From contig NZ_BLKW01000004.1 in assembly GCF_010723305.1 (NCBI RefSeq), positions 434,001 to 498,000 of the forward strand: 64,000 nucleotides of DNA. Direction: 5' to 3'. The notes beneath the pieces were generated by a model that searched no databases, had not been told where the DNA came from, and saw nothing but the letters and a program-made list of their open reading frames with translations. This DNA is from Mycobacterium botniense. Its GTDB lineage: Bacteria; Actinomycetota; Actinomycetes; Mycobacteriales; Mycobacteriaceae. The translations under genes and the position numbers were made by a program. Of this stretch, positions 48,047 to 57,199 are shown piece after piece. Position 1 is the stretch's first letter; each line of letters begins with the position of its first letter.

Positions 48047-49080
48047 ACTCCATCACCGACGTGGGCGGTATCCGCGTCGGCCACCATCAGAAATTAGACC
48101 CCGACGCGGGATTGGGTACCGGTTGGGCGCGCGGTGTCACCGTCGTGGTGACCCCGCCCGGCACGGTCGGTGCCGTCGACTCCCGCGGTGGAGCGCCCGG
48201 CAGCCGGGAAACCGACCTGCTGGATCCGGCCAACACGGTGCGTCATGTCGATGCGGTGCTGATCGCCGGCGGCAGCGCCTACGGGCTGGCGGCTGCCGAG
48301 GGAGTGATGCGCTGGCTGGAAGAAAACGGCAGGGGAGTGGTGATGCCCGGCGGAGTGGTTCCTATCGTGCCGGGCGCGGTCATCTTTGACCTGGACATCG
48401 GTGCCTGGAACTGTAGGCCGACACCGGAATTTGGGTACGCAGCATGTCAAGCAGCCGGTGTCGACGTCGCTGTGGGCACGGTGGGGGCAGGGGTGGGGGC
48501 GTGCGCCGGTGTTCTCAAGGGCGGTGTTGGGACCGCGTCGACGACGCTGGCGTCTGGAGTGACCGTTGGCGCTCTGGTTGCGGTGAACTCCGCGGGCAAT
48601 GTCATCGACCAGACCACCGGTCTACCATGGATGGCGCACCTGGCCGACGAGTTCGGGCTGAAACCGCCTCCGCCCCAGCAGATTGCCGCGTTGGCGAGGC
48701 TGCGGGCGCCGTCGAGCTCGCTGAACACCGCGGTCGGGGTGATCGCCACCGACGCGGCGCTGAGCCCGGCGGCATGTCAGCAGGTGGCGCGCGCCGCCCA
48801 TGACGGGCTGGCCCGCGCTATCCGGCCGGCCCATACCCCGACGGACGGGGATATGGTGTTCGCGCTGGCCACCGGCGCTGTCGAGGTGGCGCCGCACATC
48901 GACACGCCGACCGCATTCTCTCCGGAGACTGCCCTGGTCGCCGAGGTGGGCGCTGCGGCTGCTGACTGCCTGGCCCGCGCCGTGCTGGTCGGGGTGATTA
49001 CCGCCGAGTCGGTAGCTGGAATACCGACCTATCGTGGCACGTTGCCCGGAGCGTTCCCACAACCGAAAGGAAACCGCTGA
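48043..49080 (+). CDS. P1-family (DmpA-like) peptidase
   Basis: 345-residue Ntn-type aminopeptidase that is expected to cleave itself into two chains. The conserved ITDVGGIRVGHH start, VLIAGGSAYGLAAAEGVMRWL and the self-cleavage site before the nucleophile in SLNTAVGVIATDAALS (candidate Thr229) are present. It corresponds to Rv1333. ATG 48043 lies in the stop of the preceding gene, indicating coupling; the next start is 1 base beyond its stop. Confidence 0.9.
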   Translation: MNSITDVGGIRVGHHQKLDPDAGLGTGWARGVTVVVTPPGTVGAVDSRGGAPGSRETDLLDPANTVRHVDAVLIAGGSAYGLAAAEGVMRWLEENGRGVVMPGGVVPIVPGAVIFDLDIGAWNCRPTPEFGYAACQAAGVDVAVGTVGAGVGACAGVLKGGVGTASTTLASGVTVGALVAVNSAGNVIDQTTGLPWMAHLADEFGLKPPPPQQIAALARLRAPSSSLNTAVGVIATDAALSPAACQQVARAAHDGLARAIRPAHTPTDGDMVFALATGAVEVAPHIDTPTAFSPETALVAEVGAAAADCLARAVLVGVITAESVAGIPTYRGTLPGAFPQPKGNR

Positions 49081-49081
49081 C

Positions 49082-49504
49082 GTGCTGGTGATCCGCGCTG
49101 ACCTGGTGGAGGCGATGATCGCCCACGCGCGTGCCGACCACCCCGACGAAGCCTGCGGGGTGCTCGCCGGTCCGGCAGGCTCTGATCGACCCGAGCGTCA
49201 TATCGCCATGGTCAACGCCGAACGCTCGCCGACGTTTTACCGGTTCGACTCGGCGGAGCAACTCAAGGTGTGGCGGGAAATGGATGACGCCGGCGAGGTG
49301 CCCGTCGTCATCTATCACTCGCATACCGCGACTGAGGCCTACCCGAGCCGAACCGACGTGAGCTTGGCCGCTGAGCCCGGTGCGCACTACGTGCTGGTGT
49401 CGACGCGGGACCCGCACCACGACGAGCTCCGTAGCTATCGCATCGTCGACGGCGTCGTCACCGAAGAACCTGTCACCGTTGTCGAACACTATGAGCACTT
49501 CTAG
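49082..49504 (+). CDS. mec: CysO-cysteine hydrolase Mec (JAMM metalloprotease)
   Basis: Zinc JAB1/MPN peptidase releasing cysteine from the CysO-cysteine adduct. The JAMM signature is complete: Glu in HPDEACGVLAG, HSH in VVIYHSHTATEAYPS and the following Asp in SRTDVSLA. It has 140 residues. GTG 49082 (VLVIRADLVEAM) starts it, one base after the stop of the peptidase gene. With cysO and cysM it forms the sulfide-carrier route to cysteine. Confidence 0.95.
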   Translation: MLVIRADLVEAMIAHARADHPDEACGVLAGPAGSDRPERHIAMVNAERSPTFYRFDSAEQLKVWREMDDAGEVPVVIYHSHTATEAYPSRTDVSLAAEPGAHYVLVSTRDPHHDELRSYRIVDGVVTEEPVTVVEHYEHF

Positions 49505-49537
49505 AGCAGGTACTCGATCAGAGAAAGAACACGTCTT

Positions 49538-49810
49538 ATGAGCGTTACCGTGTCCATTCCGACCATTCTGCGTCCCCACACCCGCGGACAAAAACGTGTC
49601 GAAGCCAACGGCAACACCCTGGGTGCCGTTATCGACGACCTGGAGGCGAACTACGCCGGAATTTCTGAGCGGCTGCTGGAGAACGGCAAATTGCATCGCT
49701 TCGTCAATATCTATGTCAACGATGAGGACGTCCGGTTTTCCGGCGGCCTGGACACTGCGATCTCCGACGGCGACTCGGTCACCATCCTGCCGGCCGTCGC
49801 CGGCGGGTGA
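49538..49810 (+). CDS. cysO: Sulfur carrier protein CysO (ThiS/MoaD fold)
   Basis: 90-residue ubiquitin-like protein ending in the diglycine VTILPAVAGG, which is thiocarboxylated and gives its sulfur to the CysM reaction. It begins MSVTVSIPTILRPHTRGQ at ATG 49538 after GAGAAAGAACA. The order mec-cysO-cysM is as in M. tuberculosis Rv1334-Rv1336. Confidence 0.97.
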   Translation: MSVTVSIPTILRPHTRGQKRVEANGNTLGAVIDDLEANYAGISERLLENGKLHRFVNIYVNDEDVRFSGGLDTAISDGDSVTILPAVAGG

Positions 49811-50791
<981 letters not shown>

Positions 50792-50840
50792 CACGCCTCG
50801 ACCAGGGTGCCAGGGTAGCCGGGAACACAATGCGGCGCCG

Positions 50841-51494
50841 ATGACCAGGCCGACGAGAACACGGCCGCAGACCGCGCGGAGTGCTCGCTGGACGGTCGGC
50901 GGAGCCACGATCATCAGCTTCGTGGTGTTGCTCTACGTCTGCGAGCTGATTGACCAGCTCAGCGGCCACACGCTGGATCGCAACGGCATCCGGCCGCTAG
51001 AAGTCGAGGGCCTGTGGGGCATCATCTTCGCTCCGCTGCTGCACGCCAATTGGGAGCATCTGATGGCCAATACCGGTCCGGCGCTGGTTCTCGGTTTTCT
51101 GGTGACGTTGTGCGGCCTGGCCCGATTTGTGTGGGCCACCGCGATCGTGTGGATCGGCGGCGGTTTTGGCACATGGCTCATCGGCAACGTGGGCTCGGCC
51201 TGCGGCGAAACCGACCATATCGGGGCGTCCGGGCTGATCTTCGGATGGCTAACCTTCCTCGTGGTGTTCGGTTTCTTCACCCGCACGGTGTGGCAGATCA
51301 TGGTGGGGGTTTTGGTGCTGTTTTGCTACGGCGGCATCTTGCTGGGTGCCGTGCCTGTGCTCCACATGTGCGGAGGTGCGTCCTGGCCGGCTCATCTGTG
51401 CGGCGCGCTGGCCGGCGTGGCGGCGGCCTACCTGCTGTCCGGGCCGGAGCGCAGCACTCGTGCTCTGCGCCGAGCCGGTCCGGTGCGCCGGTGA
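50841..51494 (+). CDS. Rhomboid-family intramembrane serine protease
   Basis: 217-residue membrane protein with about six hydrophobic spans. The catalytic Ser is in [12 protein letters not shown] and the His in [32 protein letters not shown] is the conserved loop of the family. It corresponds to Rv1337; substrates are unknown. ATG 50841 is chosen because an in-frame stop blocks the nearer upstream ATGs in other frames and the sequence before it overlaps cysM. Its stop overlaps the murI GTG by 4 bases. Confidence 0.9.
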   Translation: MTRPTRTRPQTARSARWTVGGATIISFVVLLYVCELIDQLSGHTLDRNGIRPLEVEGLWGIIFAPLLHANWEHLMANTGPALVLGFLVTLCGLARFVWATAIVWIGGGFGTWLIGNVGSACGETDHIGASGLIFGWLTFLVVFGFFTRTVWQIMVGVLVLFCYGGILLGAVPVLHMCGGASWPAHLCGALAGVAAAYLLSGPERSTRALRRAGPVRR

Positions 51495-52327
51495 GCTCGC
51501 CGCTGGCGCCCGTCGGGATCTTTGACTCCGGCGTCGGGGGGCTCACGGTGGCACGCGCGATCATCGACCAACTCCCCGGCGAGGACATCATCTACGTCGG
51601 CGACACCGCCCACGGCCCCTACGGTCCGCTGCGCATCCCCGAGATTCGTGCACACGCGCTGGCCCTCGGCGACGACCTGGTCGGCCGCGGCGTCAAGGCA
51701 CTGGTGATCGCGTGCAACGCGGCGTCTTCGGCGTGCCTGCGAGACGCCCACGAGCGCTACGACGTGCCCGTGGTCGAGGTGATCGTGCCGGCGGTGCGGC
51801 GCGCGGTCGCCACCACCCGCAACGGCCGCATCGGGGTTATCGGTACTCGCGCGACCATCACCTCACACGCCTACCAAGACGCCTTCGCCGCTGCCCGTGA
51901 CATCGAGATCACCGCGGTGGCCTGCCCGCGGTTCGTAGACTTCGTCGAGCGTGGCATCACCAGCGGCCGCCAGGTGCTCGGCTTGGCGGAAGGCTACCTA
52001 GAGCCCCTGCAGCGCGCTGGAGTGGACACCCTGGTGCTGGGTTGCACGCACTATCCGCTGCTGTCCGGGATCATCCAGCTCGCGATGGGCGAGCATGTCA
52101 CGCTGGTCTCCAGCGCCGAGGAAACCGCCAAAGAGCTGGTGCGGGTGTTGACCGAACGGGATCTGCTCCGCCCGCATGACGCCGCACCCCCGGTGCGGCA
52201 GTTCGAAGCCACCGGCGACCCCGAAGAATTCACTAGACTGGCGGCGAGGTTCTTAGGGCCCAGCATCACCAATGTTGAACCTGTCCCCGTCACACCCGTG
52301 AGCCACGATGATTCTGGTCGCACGTAG
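51491..52327 (+). CDS. murI: Glutamate racemase
   Basis: Supplies D-glutamate for peptidoglycan. [16 protein letters not shown], the first catalytic Cys in [13 protein letters not shown] and the second in [13 protein letters not shown] are intact. It is 278 residues. GTG 51491 overlaps the rhomboid stop (GTGA), and an upstream in-frame extension through that gene is a shadow. It corresponds to Rv1338. Confidence 0.95.
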   Translation: MSSPLAPVGIFDSGVGGLTVARAIIDQLPGEDIIYVGDTAHGPYGPLRIPEIRAHALALGDDLVGRGVKALVIACNAASSACLRDAHERYDVPVVEVIVPAVRRAVATTRNGRIGVIGTRATITSHAYQDAFAAARDIEITAVACPRFVDFVERGITSGRQVLGLAEGYLEPLQRAGVDTLVLGCTHYPLLSGIIQLAMGEHVTLVSSAEETAKELVRVLTERDLLRPHDAAPPVRQFEATGDPEEFTRLAARFLGPSITNVEPVPVTPVSHDDSGRT

Positions 52328-52369
52328 AGCCGTGATGTTCGCCATCGCGGTGTCGAGCATGGCACAGTA

Positions 52370-53143
52370 GTGACCGTGCAAATCACCGTGCTCGGCTGTT
52401 CGGGTAGCGTCGGAGGCCCGGACTCGCCGGCATCGGGTTATCTCCTGCGGGCGCCCGACACTCCGCCGCTGGTCATCGACTTCGGCCCGGGAGTGTTGGG
52501 GGCGTTGCAGCGGCACATCGATCCGAGTTCGGTGCACGTGCTGCTGTCGCATCTGCACGCCGATCACTGTCTGGATATGCCCGGGTTATTCGTGTGGCGC
52601 CGTTATCACCCATCGCCGCCTGCCGGTAAGGCGGTGATATACGGCCCCAGCGACACCTGGTCCCGGCTCGGCGCGGCGTCGTCGCCCTACGGTGGCCAGA
52701 TCGACGATTGTTCTGACACCTTTCACGTCCGCCACTGGGTCGATGGTGAGCCGGTGCGATTAGGTGCGCTGACCGTGTTGCCGCGTGTGGTGGCCCACCC
52801 GACCGAGTCCTACGGCCTGCGGATCACCGATCCTGCGGGGGCATCTTTCGTCTACAGCGGCGACACCGGGCCGTGCGACACCCTTGTAGACCTGGCCCGC
52901 GGCGCCGACGTTTTCCTCTGCGAAGCGTCCTGGACTCACGCGCCGGGGCGGCCCTGCCAACTGCACCTCTCGGGTACCGAGGCCGGTCAGATCGCCGCGA
53001 ACGCCGGCGTACGTGAGCTGCTGCTCACCCATATCCCGCCGTGGACGTCGCGTGAGGACGTGATCAGCGAGGCCAAAGCCGAGTTCGACGGTCCGGTGCA
53101 CGCGGTGGTGTGCGGTGAGACCTTTGAGATCCGGCGTCCCTGA
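52370..53143 (+). CDS. Metallo-beta-lactamase-fold hydrolase, cAMP phosphodiesterase type (Rv1339)
   Basis: 257-residue hydrolase with the metal motif LLSHLHADHCLDMPG, a later YSGDTGPCD and a C-terminal LLTHIPPWTSRED. The M. tuberculosis orthologue Rv1339 has been reported as an atypical cAMP phosphodiesterase whose expression lowers cAMP and affects drug tolerance (established knowledge, from recall). The start is GTG 52370 or GTG 52376. The adenylyl cyclase at 31-32.7 kb is a possible partner in setting the cAMP level. Confidence 0.88.
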   Translation: MTVQITVLGCSGSVGGPDSPASGYLLRAPDTPPLVIDFGPGVLGALQRHIDPSSVHVLLSHLHADHCLDMPGLFVWRRYHPSPPAGKAVIYGPSDTWSRLGAASSPYGGQIDDCSDTFHVRHWVDGEPVRLGALTVLPRVVAHPTESYGLRITDPAGASFVYSGDTGPCDTLVDLARGADVFLCEASWTHAPGRPCQLHLSGTEAGQIAANAGVRELLLTHIPPWTSREDVISEAKAEFDGPVHAVVCGETFEIRRP

Positions 53144-53175
53144 ACCGTGGCGAACTGACAGATTAAGGTTGGCGC

Positions 53176-53955
53176 GTGTCCGAACGAGAAGACGGTCGCC
53201 TCGACGCCGAGCTGCGCCCGGTCGCCATCACCCGCGGGTTCACCTCGCACCCGGCGGGTTCGGTGCTGGTGGAATTCGGCCACACCAAAGTGATGTGCAC
53301 GGCCAGCGTCATTGAGGGGGTGCCGCGCTGGCGAAAAGGGTCGGGCTTGGGCTGGCTGACAGCGGAGTATTCGATGCTGCCGGCGGCCACCCATACCCGC
53401 GGCGAGCGAGAATCGGTCAAAGGTCGACTCAGCGGGCGCACCCAGGAAATCAGCCGATTGGTGGGCCGTTCATTGCGGGCCTGCATCGATCTGGGGTCGT
53501 TCGGGGAGAACACCATTGCGATCGACTGCGATGTACTGCAGGCCGATGGTGGCACCCGTACCGCCGCCATCACCGGCGCCTATGTCGCGCTGGCCGACGC
53601 GGTGACCTACTTGTCCGCAGCCGGGCAGCTGTCTGATCCGCGGCCGCTGTCATGTGCGATCGCGGCGGTCAGTGTCGGTGTGGTCGACGGCCGTATCCGG
53701 GTGGACCTGACCTACGCGGAAGACGCGCGCGCCGAGGTTGACATGAACGTCGTCGCCACCGATACCGGCACTCTGGTGGAGATTCAAGGCACCGGCGAGG
53801 GCGCGACGTTTCCTCGGTCGACACTGGACAAACTGCTCGACGTCGCACTGGGCGCCTGCGACCAGCTCTTTGCCGCGCAACGGGATGCGTTGCAAAAGCC
53901 GTATCCCGGAGTGTTGCCCGGGGGTTCCGCGCCACAGAAGGCGTTCGGAAGCTGA
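53176..53955 (+). CDS. rph: Ribonuclease PH
   Basis: Phosphorolytic 3'-5' exoribonuclease trimming tRNA precursors. Typical elements are [37 protein letters not shown], the [16 protein letters not shown] phosphate-binding region and TVGV-like [18 protein letters not shown]. It is 259 residues, starting GTG 53176 after TAAGG. Its stop overlaps the start of rdgB. Confidence 0.96.
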   Translation: MSEREDGRLDAELRPVAITRGFTSHPAGSVLVEFGHTKVMCTASVIEGVPRWRKGSGLGWLTAEYSMLPAATHTRGERESVKGRLSGRTQEISRLVGRSLRACIDLGSFGENTIAIDCDVLQADGGTRTAAITGAYVALADAVTYLSAAGQLSDPRPLSCAIAAVSVGVVDGRIRVDLTYAEDARAEVDMNVVATDTGTLVEIQGTGEGATFPRSTLDKLLDVALGACDQLFAAQRDALQKPYPGVLPGGSAPQKAFGS

Positions 53956-54560
53956 CCTCGCTGCTGGTTGCCAGCCGTAACCCCAGGAAGCTGGCTGAAC
54001 TGCGCCGGGTGCTGGACCGTGCCCGGCTTTCCTCGCTGACGCTGCTCTCACTCGAGGACGTACCGCCCTACCAAGAGGCACCAGAAACCGGTCTGACATT
54101 CGAGGACAATGCGCGGATCAAGGCGCGTGCGGCATTCGCCGCCACAGGTCTGGCTTCGGTGGCCGACGACTCCGGTCTGGAGGTGGGCGCGTTGAACGGC
54201 ATGCCCGGTGTGTTGTCGGCGCGCTGGGCGGGTGTACATGGCGACGATGCCGCTAACACTGCGCTGCTGCTGGCGCAGTTACGTGATGTGCCCGACGAGC
54301 GGCGCGGGGCGACGTTCGTGTCGGCCTGCGCGTTGGTCTCGGCATCCGGCGAAGTGGTCGTCCGCGGCGAATGGCCGGGCACCATCGCGCACGAGCCGCG
54401 CGGCGACGGCGGGTTCGGCTACGATCCCGTGTTCATTCCGGCCGGCTGCGCCCGCACCGCTGCGCAGCTCAGCCCGGAAGAAAAGGACGCGGTTTCGCAT
54501 CGGGGCCGCGCGTTGGCAGCCTTGCTGCCGGCTTTGCGCGCGCTTGCGTCGCCCAGTTGA
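53952..54560 (+). CDS. rdgB: dITP/XTP pyrophosphatase (RdgB/HAM1), apparent CTG start
   Basis: Removes deaminated purine nucleotides from the pool. The conserved N-terminus [20 protein letters not shown] is encoded from 53955, with the [25 protein letters not shown] and [11 protein letters not shown] motifs after it; the C-terminal [12 protein letters not shown] is normal. No ATG, GTG or TTG stands in frame just ahead of this N-terminus. The CTG at 53952, overlapping the rph stop as CTGA, is the natural start and gives 202 residues, matching the family. The next in-frame GTG (54009) would delete the substrate-binding S-x-N-x-x-K strand. Confidence 0.9.
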   Translation: MTSLLVASRNPRKLAELRRVLDRARLSSLTLLSLEDVPPYQEAPETGLTFEDNARIKARAAFAATGLASVADDSGLEVGALNGMPGVLSARWAGVHGDDAANTALLLAQLRDVPDERRGATFVSACALVSASGEVVVRGEWPGTIAHEPRGDGGFGYDPVFIPAGCARTAAQLSPEEKDAVSHRGRALAALLPALRALASPS

Positions 54561-54562
54561 CG

Positions 54563-54907
54563 CTAAAGACCGAAACGGGCCTTGACGTCTTTGGTCTGGA
54601 AGTGCTCGACGATGATGCCGAGCAGCGGGATGGTCCCGGACAGTAGGACAGCGATGGTCTTGATGATCGGCCAGCGGACCTTGACCGCCAGATTGAAGGC
54701 CGCCAACACATAGGTGAAATACACCCAGCCATGCACGATTTCGATCCAGCGGATCTCGTGGTGGAACACCAGGTGGGAGACGATCTCGTAGCACAGCGCG
54801 ATCAGCCAGATACCCGTCGTCCACGCCATGATGCGGTAGCCGAGCAGCGCGGTGCGGATCTTGTCGACCGGGGCGGCCGCCTGCGGCGGTGTCTCAGGTT
54901 TGGTCAT
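54563..54907 (-). CDS. DUF3817 integral membrane protein (Rv1342c type)
   Basis: 114 residues with about three hydrophobic spans; HGWVYFTYVLAAFNLAVKVRWP is the family signature. The ATG at 54907 overlaps the lprD stop by 4 bases, so lprD and this gene are one unit. It ends 2 bases from the rdgB stop on the other strand. Function unknown. Confidence 0.88.
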   Translation of the reverse strand: MTKPETPPQAAAPVDKIRTALLGYRIMAWTTGIWLIALCYEIVSHLVFHHEIRWIEIVHGWVYFTYVLAAFNLAVKVRWPIIKTIAVLLSGTIPLLGIIVEHFQTKDVKARFGL

Positions 54908-55284
54908 GCGGTGTTCCTGCTCTGTCTTTCGGCATCACGTTGCGCAAGCTCAGCCAGGTAGGCGTTGTACTCCCGCAACACGGGGTCATCGGTCGCCTGC
55001 TGGACCGGTTTGGGTCGCTCGGGCAGCAATCCGGGCGGAATCTCGGTCAGGGCTGGGTTCTTGAGCGGCTCGCGGGGTGCTTCCTCATACCGGATGAACT
55101 TGCGGTACGCGTAAACACAGAACCACGCGAACATCGGCCACTGCAACGCATATCCGAGATTCTGGAATGTGCCCGCCGCCGACTGGAACCGTGTCCACTG
55201 CCACCAGCCGAGAGCCAGACAGCTCCCGGCCGCGATGATCACCAGCACGGCCAGCGCAGCCCTCCGACGCCGCGTAGTGGACAC
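54904..55284 (-). CDS. lprD: LprD-like membrane or lipoprotein (Rv1343c type)
   Basis: 126 residues starting at GTG 55284 (VSTTRRRRAALAVL). The signal-like stretch ends LVIIAAGSC with Cys22 as the only possible lipidation site, and the lipobox is weak. A second hydrophobic span (ALQWPMFAWFCVYAYRKFIRYEE) follows, so it may simply be a two-span membrane protein. The C-terminus is charged with EYNAYLAELAQRDAE. A longer frame from 55428 reaches toward the tRNA and is not conserved. Confidence 0.82.
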   Translation of the reverse strand: MSTTRRRRAALAVLVIIAAGSCLALGWWQWTRFQSAAGTFQNLGYALQWPMFAWFCVYAYRKFIRYEEAPREPLKNPALTEIPPGLLPERPKPVQQATDDPVLREYNAYLAELAQRDAERQSRNTA

Positions 55285-55437
55285 CCTTTGACGGTACCGC
55301 GCGCCCGCCGGCGGGGGGCTCGACCCGGCGTCGAATTCTTCGACGGATCGCACCGTTGCGCGCTCGCCGCGACGGGCCCAGGCAGGAGCCCCCACCAACC
55401 GCTTCGCCGGCTCGAGCAGCGGTACCATCGACAGGCT

Positions 55438-55521
55438 GCGGGCGTGATGGAACTGGGATACATGCCGGTTTTAGGTGCCGGTGCTCGTGAGAGCATGAGG
55501 GTTCGAATCCCTCCGCCCGCA
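55438..55521 (+). tRNA. tRNA-Leu (anticodon UAG)
   Basis: Acceptor GCGGGCG (55438-55444) pairs with CGCCCGC (55514-55520), discriminator A at 55521. The anticodon stem CCGGT/GCCGG encloses loop TTTAGGT with TAG at 55472-55474. A long variable arm (TGCTCGTGAGAGCA) marks a class II tRNA, and the T arm is GAGGGTTCGAATCCCTC. The 3' CCA is not fully encoded. Synteny with M. tuberculosis stops just after this gene. Confidence 0.95.
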
Positions 55522-55666
55522 CCCAAGTGGTATCCGTGTTGATGCAGCTAGACGGCAGGTCATGTGTGCTGGTTAACCTTCTGACCGCCGGTAGCCGTAT
55601 GTGGTCCGGGCGAGAGCACATCAGCATCACCACTAGCGTGCTCAGCGGGGCCAGGAGGGAGTCTGC

Positions 55667-56332
55667 ATGAGGGCTGTCACCAATGACGTCTGGGAGGTGA
55701 TGTCGACTGCCCGCACGATTCGGCGGTTCACCGATCAGCCGGTTGACGATGCCACACTGAGGCGCTGCCTGGAAGCGGCGACGTGGGCGCCCTCGGGGGC
55801 TAACGCACAAGCGTGGCGGTTTATCGTGTTGCGCTCGCCGGAGCAGCGGGCCGTGGTAGCCAAAGCGGCGGCTCACGCCTTGGCGGTGATCGAGCCGGTC
55901 TACGGGATGACTCGGCCGAGCGCACAGGACACTGACCGGCGAGCTCGCACCAACCGCGCAATCTACGAGTTGCACGACCGGGCCGGGGAGTTCACCTCGG
56001 TGTTGTTCACCCAGAAGCGTTACCCGACGGCCTCCGAGCTGCTCCTGGGCGGGTCGATCTTTCCGGCGATGCAGAACTTTCTGCTGGCTGCGCGCGCCCA
56101 GGGCTTGGGGGCGTGTATGACCAGTTGGGCGTCGTATGGTGGCGAGCAGCTGCTGCGCGACGCGGTGGGTGTACCCGAGGACTGGATGCTGGCCGGGCAC
56201 ATCGTGGTGGGTTGGCCCAAGGGTAAGCACGGCCCGGTGCGCCGCCGGCCGCTGGCGGAGGCCGTGGCCCTTGATCACTGGAATCAGCGGGCGGATAACC
56301 TGCTGGCCGGTGCGGAGTTCTCGGCACGGTAA
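55667..56332 (+). CDS. Nitroreductase-family flavoprotein
   Basis: 221-residue FMN-dependent oxidoreductase of the nitroreductase fold. The start region STARTIRRFTDQPVDDATLRRCLEAATWAPSGANAQAWRF binds FMN; GSIFPAMQNFLLAARAQGLGACMTSW and the C-terminal HIVVGWPKGKHGPVRRRPLAEAVALDHW are typical. ATG 55667 follows AGGAGGGA. The substrate is unknown. A related protein lies at the right edge of the window (63.4-64 kb), with the same LAE/LSEVVALD...W ending. Confidence 0.9.
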   Translation: MRAVTNDVWEVMSTARTIRRFTDQPVDDATLRRCLEAATWAPSGANAQAWRFIVLRSPEQRAVVAKAAAHALAVIEPVYGMTRPSAQDTDRRARTNRAIYELHDRAGEFTSVLFTQKRYPTASELLLGGSIFPAMQNFLLAARAQGLGACMTSWASYGGEQLLRDAVGVPEDWMLAGHIVVGWPKGKHGPVRRRPLAEAVALDHWNQRADNLLAGAEFSAR

Positions 56333-56461
56333 CCCGTTTCGCCACCGGCAGATACGTGGTCGGCGGCGGCAGACAGGCCAGCGTCTTATCCGACACCCGG
56401 GCGGGCCCGCCGGGATTGCCCGCGTCATCGGCGAATTATGTTTGCGCACCGACCCGGGCGG

Positions 56462-56878
56462 TCAGCATTTCGCCTCAATCCTGAACGTTGCCGTCGTTGG
56501 CGTGTTGGGATTATCCGGGTTGGTTTGCTGGGCAGCGCCGGTGATGGTGTAGGTGTCGTGGGCGAACGCCGCCTGGGCGCTGCCGGCACCCGAGTCTGCG
56601 ATGCCGCTGAAGCCGTTGAAGTTGTCGATGTTGACACTCTCGGGCTTCGGCTTGTCGGCTTGGAGGTTGAGCACTGCGCGGACGTGAGCGGGGGTGGCGC
56701 TGATATCCATGGTCAGCAACCACTGAAGTTGAGTGCATGAGACGGCTTGTGACGTTCGGGTGTTGTTGTCGACGGTGATCCGCGCGGTTTTCTGCGGCAC
56801 TGTGTGTCCGGAACACGCGGCGCTGGCCGTCGCGAGAACCAAAGCGGTGAGCACCATGGCGCAAAACCGCTGCGACAT
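56462..56878 (-). CDS. Small lipoprotein, LpqH (19-kDa antigen)-like
   Basis: A lipoprotein signal peptide ends with lipobox SAAC (MSQRFCAMVLTALVLATASAAC). The mature part has CTQLQWLLTMDISATPAHVRAVLNL and a final C, the pattern of the mycobacterial 19-kDa lipoprotein family, with two further Cys probably forming a disulfide. About 138 residues from ATG 56878. An upstream ATG at 56923 would add an Arg-rich n-region (MRRPPQRRPAGRRC) and cannot be excluded. Function unknown; surface-exposed lipoproteins of this group are antigenic. Confidence 0.82.
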   Translation of the reverse strand: MSQRFCAMVLTALVLATASAACSGHTVPQKTARITVDNNTRTSQAVSCTQLQWLLTMDISATPAHVRAVLNLQADKPKPESVNIDNFNGFSGIADSGAGSAQAAFAHDTYTITGAAQQTNPDNPNTPTTATFRIEAKC

Positions 56879-57072
56879 CAGGCACCGCCGACCCGCGGGC
56901 CGTCGCTGTGGTGGTCGTCGCATCACAGTCACCAGCTTTACGGTTGTCTCGAGGATGGCTTACGGCTTCGTGGAGCGACCCAGCGGGGGATCACTGCACG
57001 ATGCGGTAAGCACTTCGTCATAAGGCACATCCGACACCTCTGCGGGTTCAGTTACACCTGTGCATAGATACT

Positions 57073-57190
57073 TGGCTGGCAGACATCGACCGTCAAGAGC
57101 TAACAAGTGACCGCAAAACGAAAACCCAGCGCAGGTATCGCCTGATCGGTGAGCGGGCCATCGCCATCCTCATGTCCAGCTCATCGGGGT
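57073..57190 (+). pseudogene. Possible IS5-type transposase remnant
   Basis: One frame reads WLADIDRQELTSDRKTKTQR followed by RYRLIGERAIAILMS without stops over ~110 bases. It resembles the C-terminal part of IS5-group transposases from actinobacteria (RYRLxGERxNALL), then the similarity ends abruptly. There is no start and no terminal repeat. The rest of the 56879-57199 gap shows nothing recognisable. Confidence 0.35.
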
Positions 57191-57199
57191 GGTCAGGGT

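Noticed and set aside
55085-56449. 454-residue minus-strand frame across the tRNA and nitroreductase
   Set aside because: It is antisense to the tRNA and to a well-supported nitroreductase; composition is low-complexity Arg/Pro.
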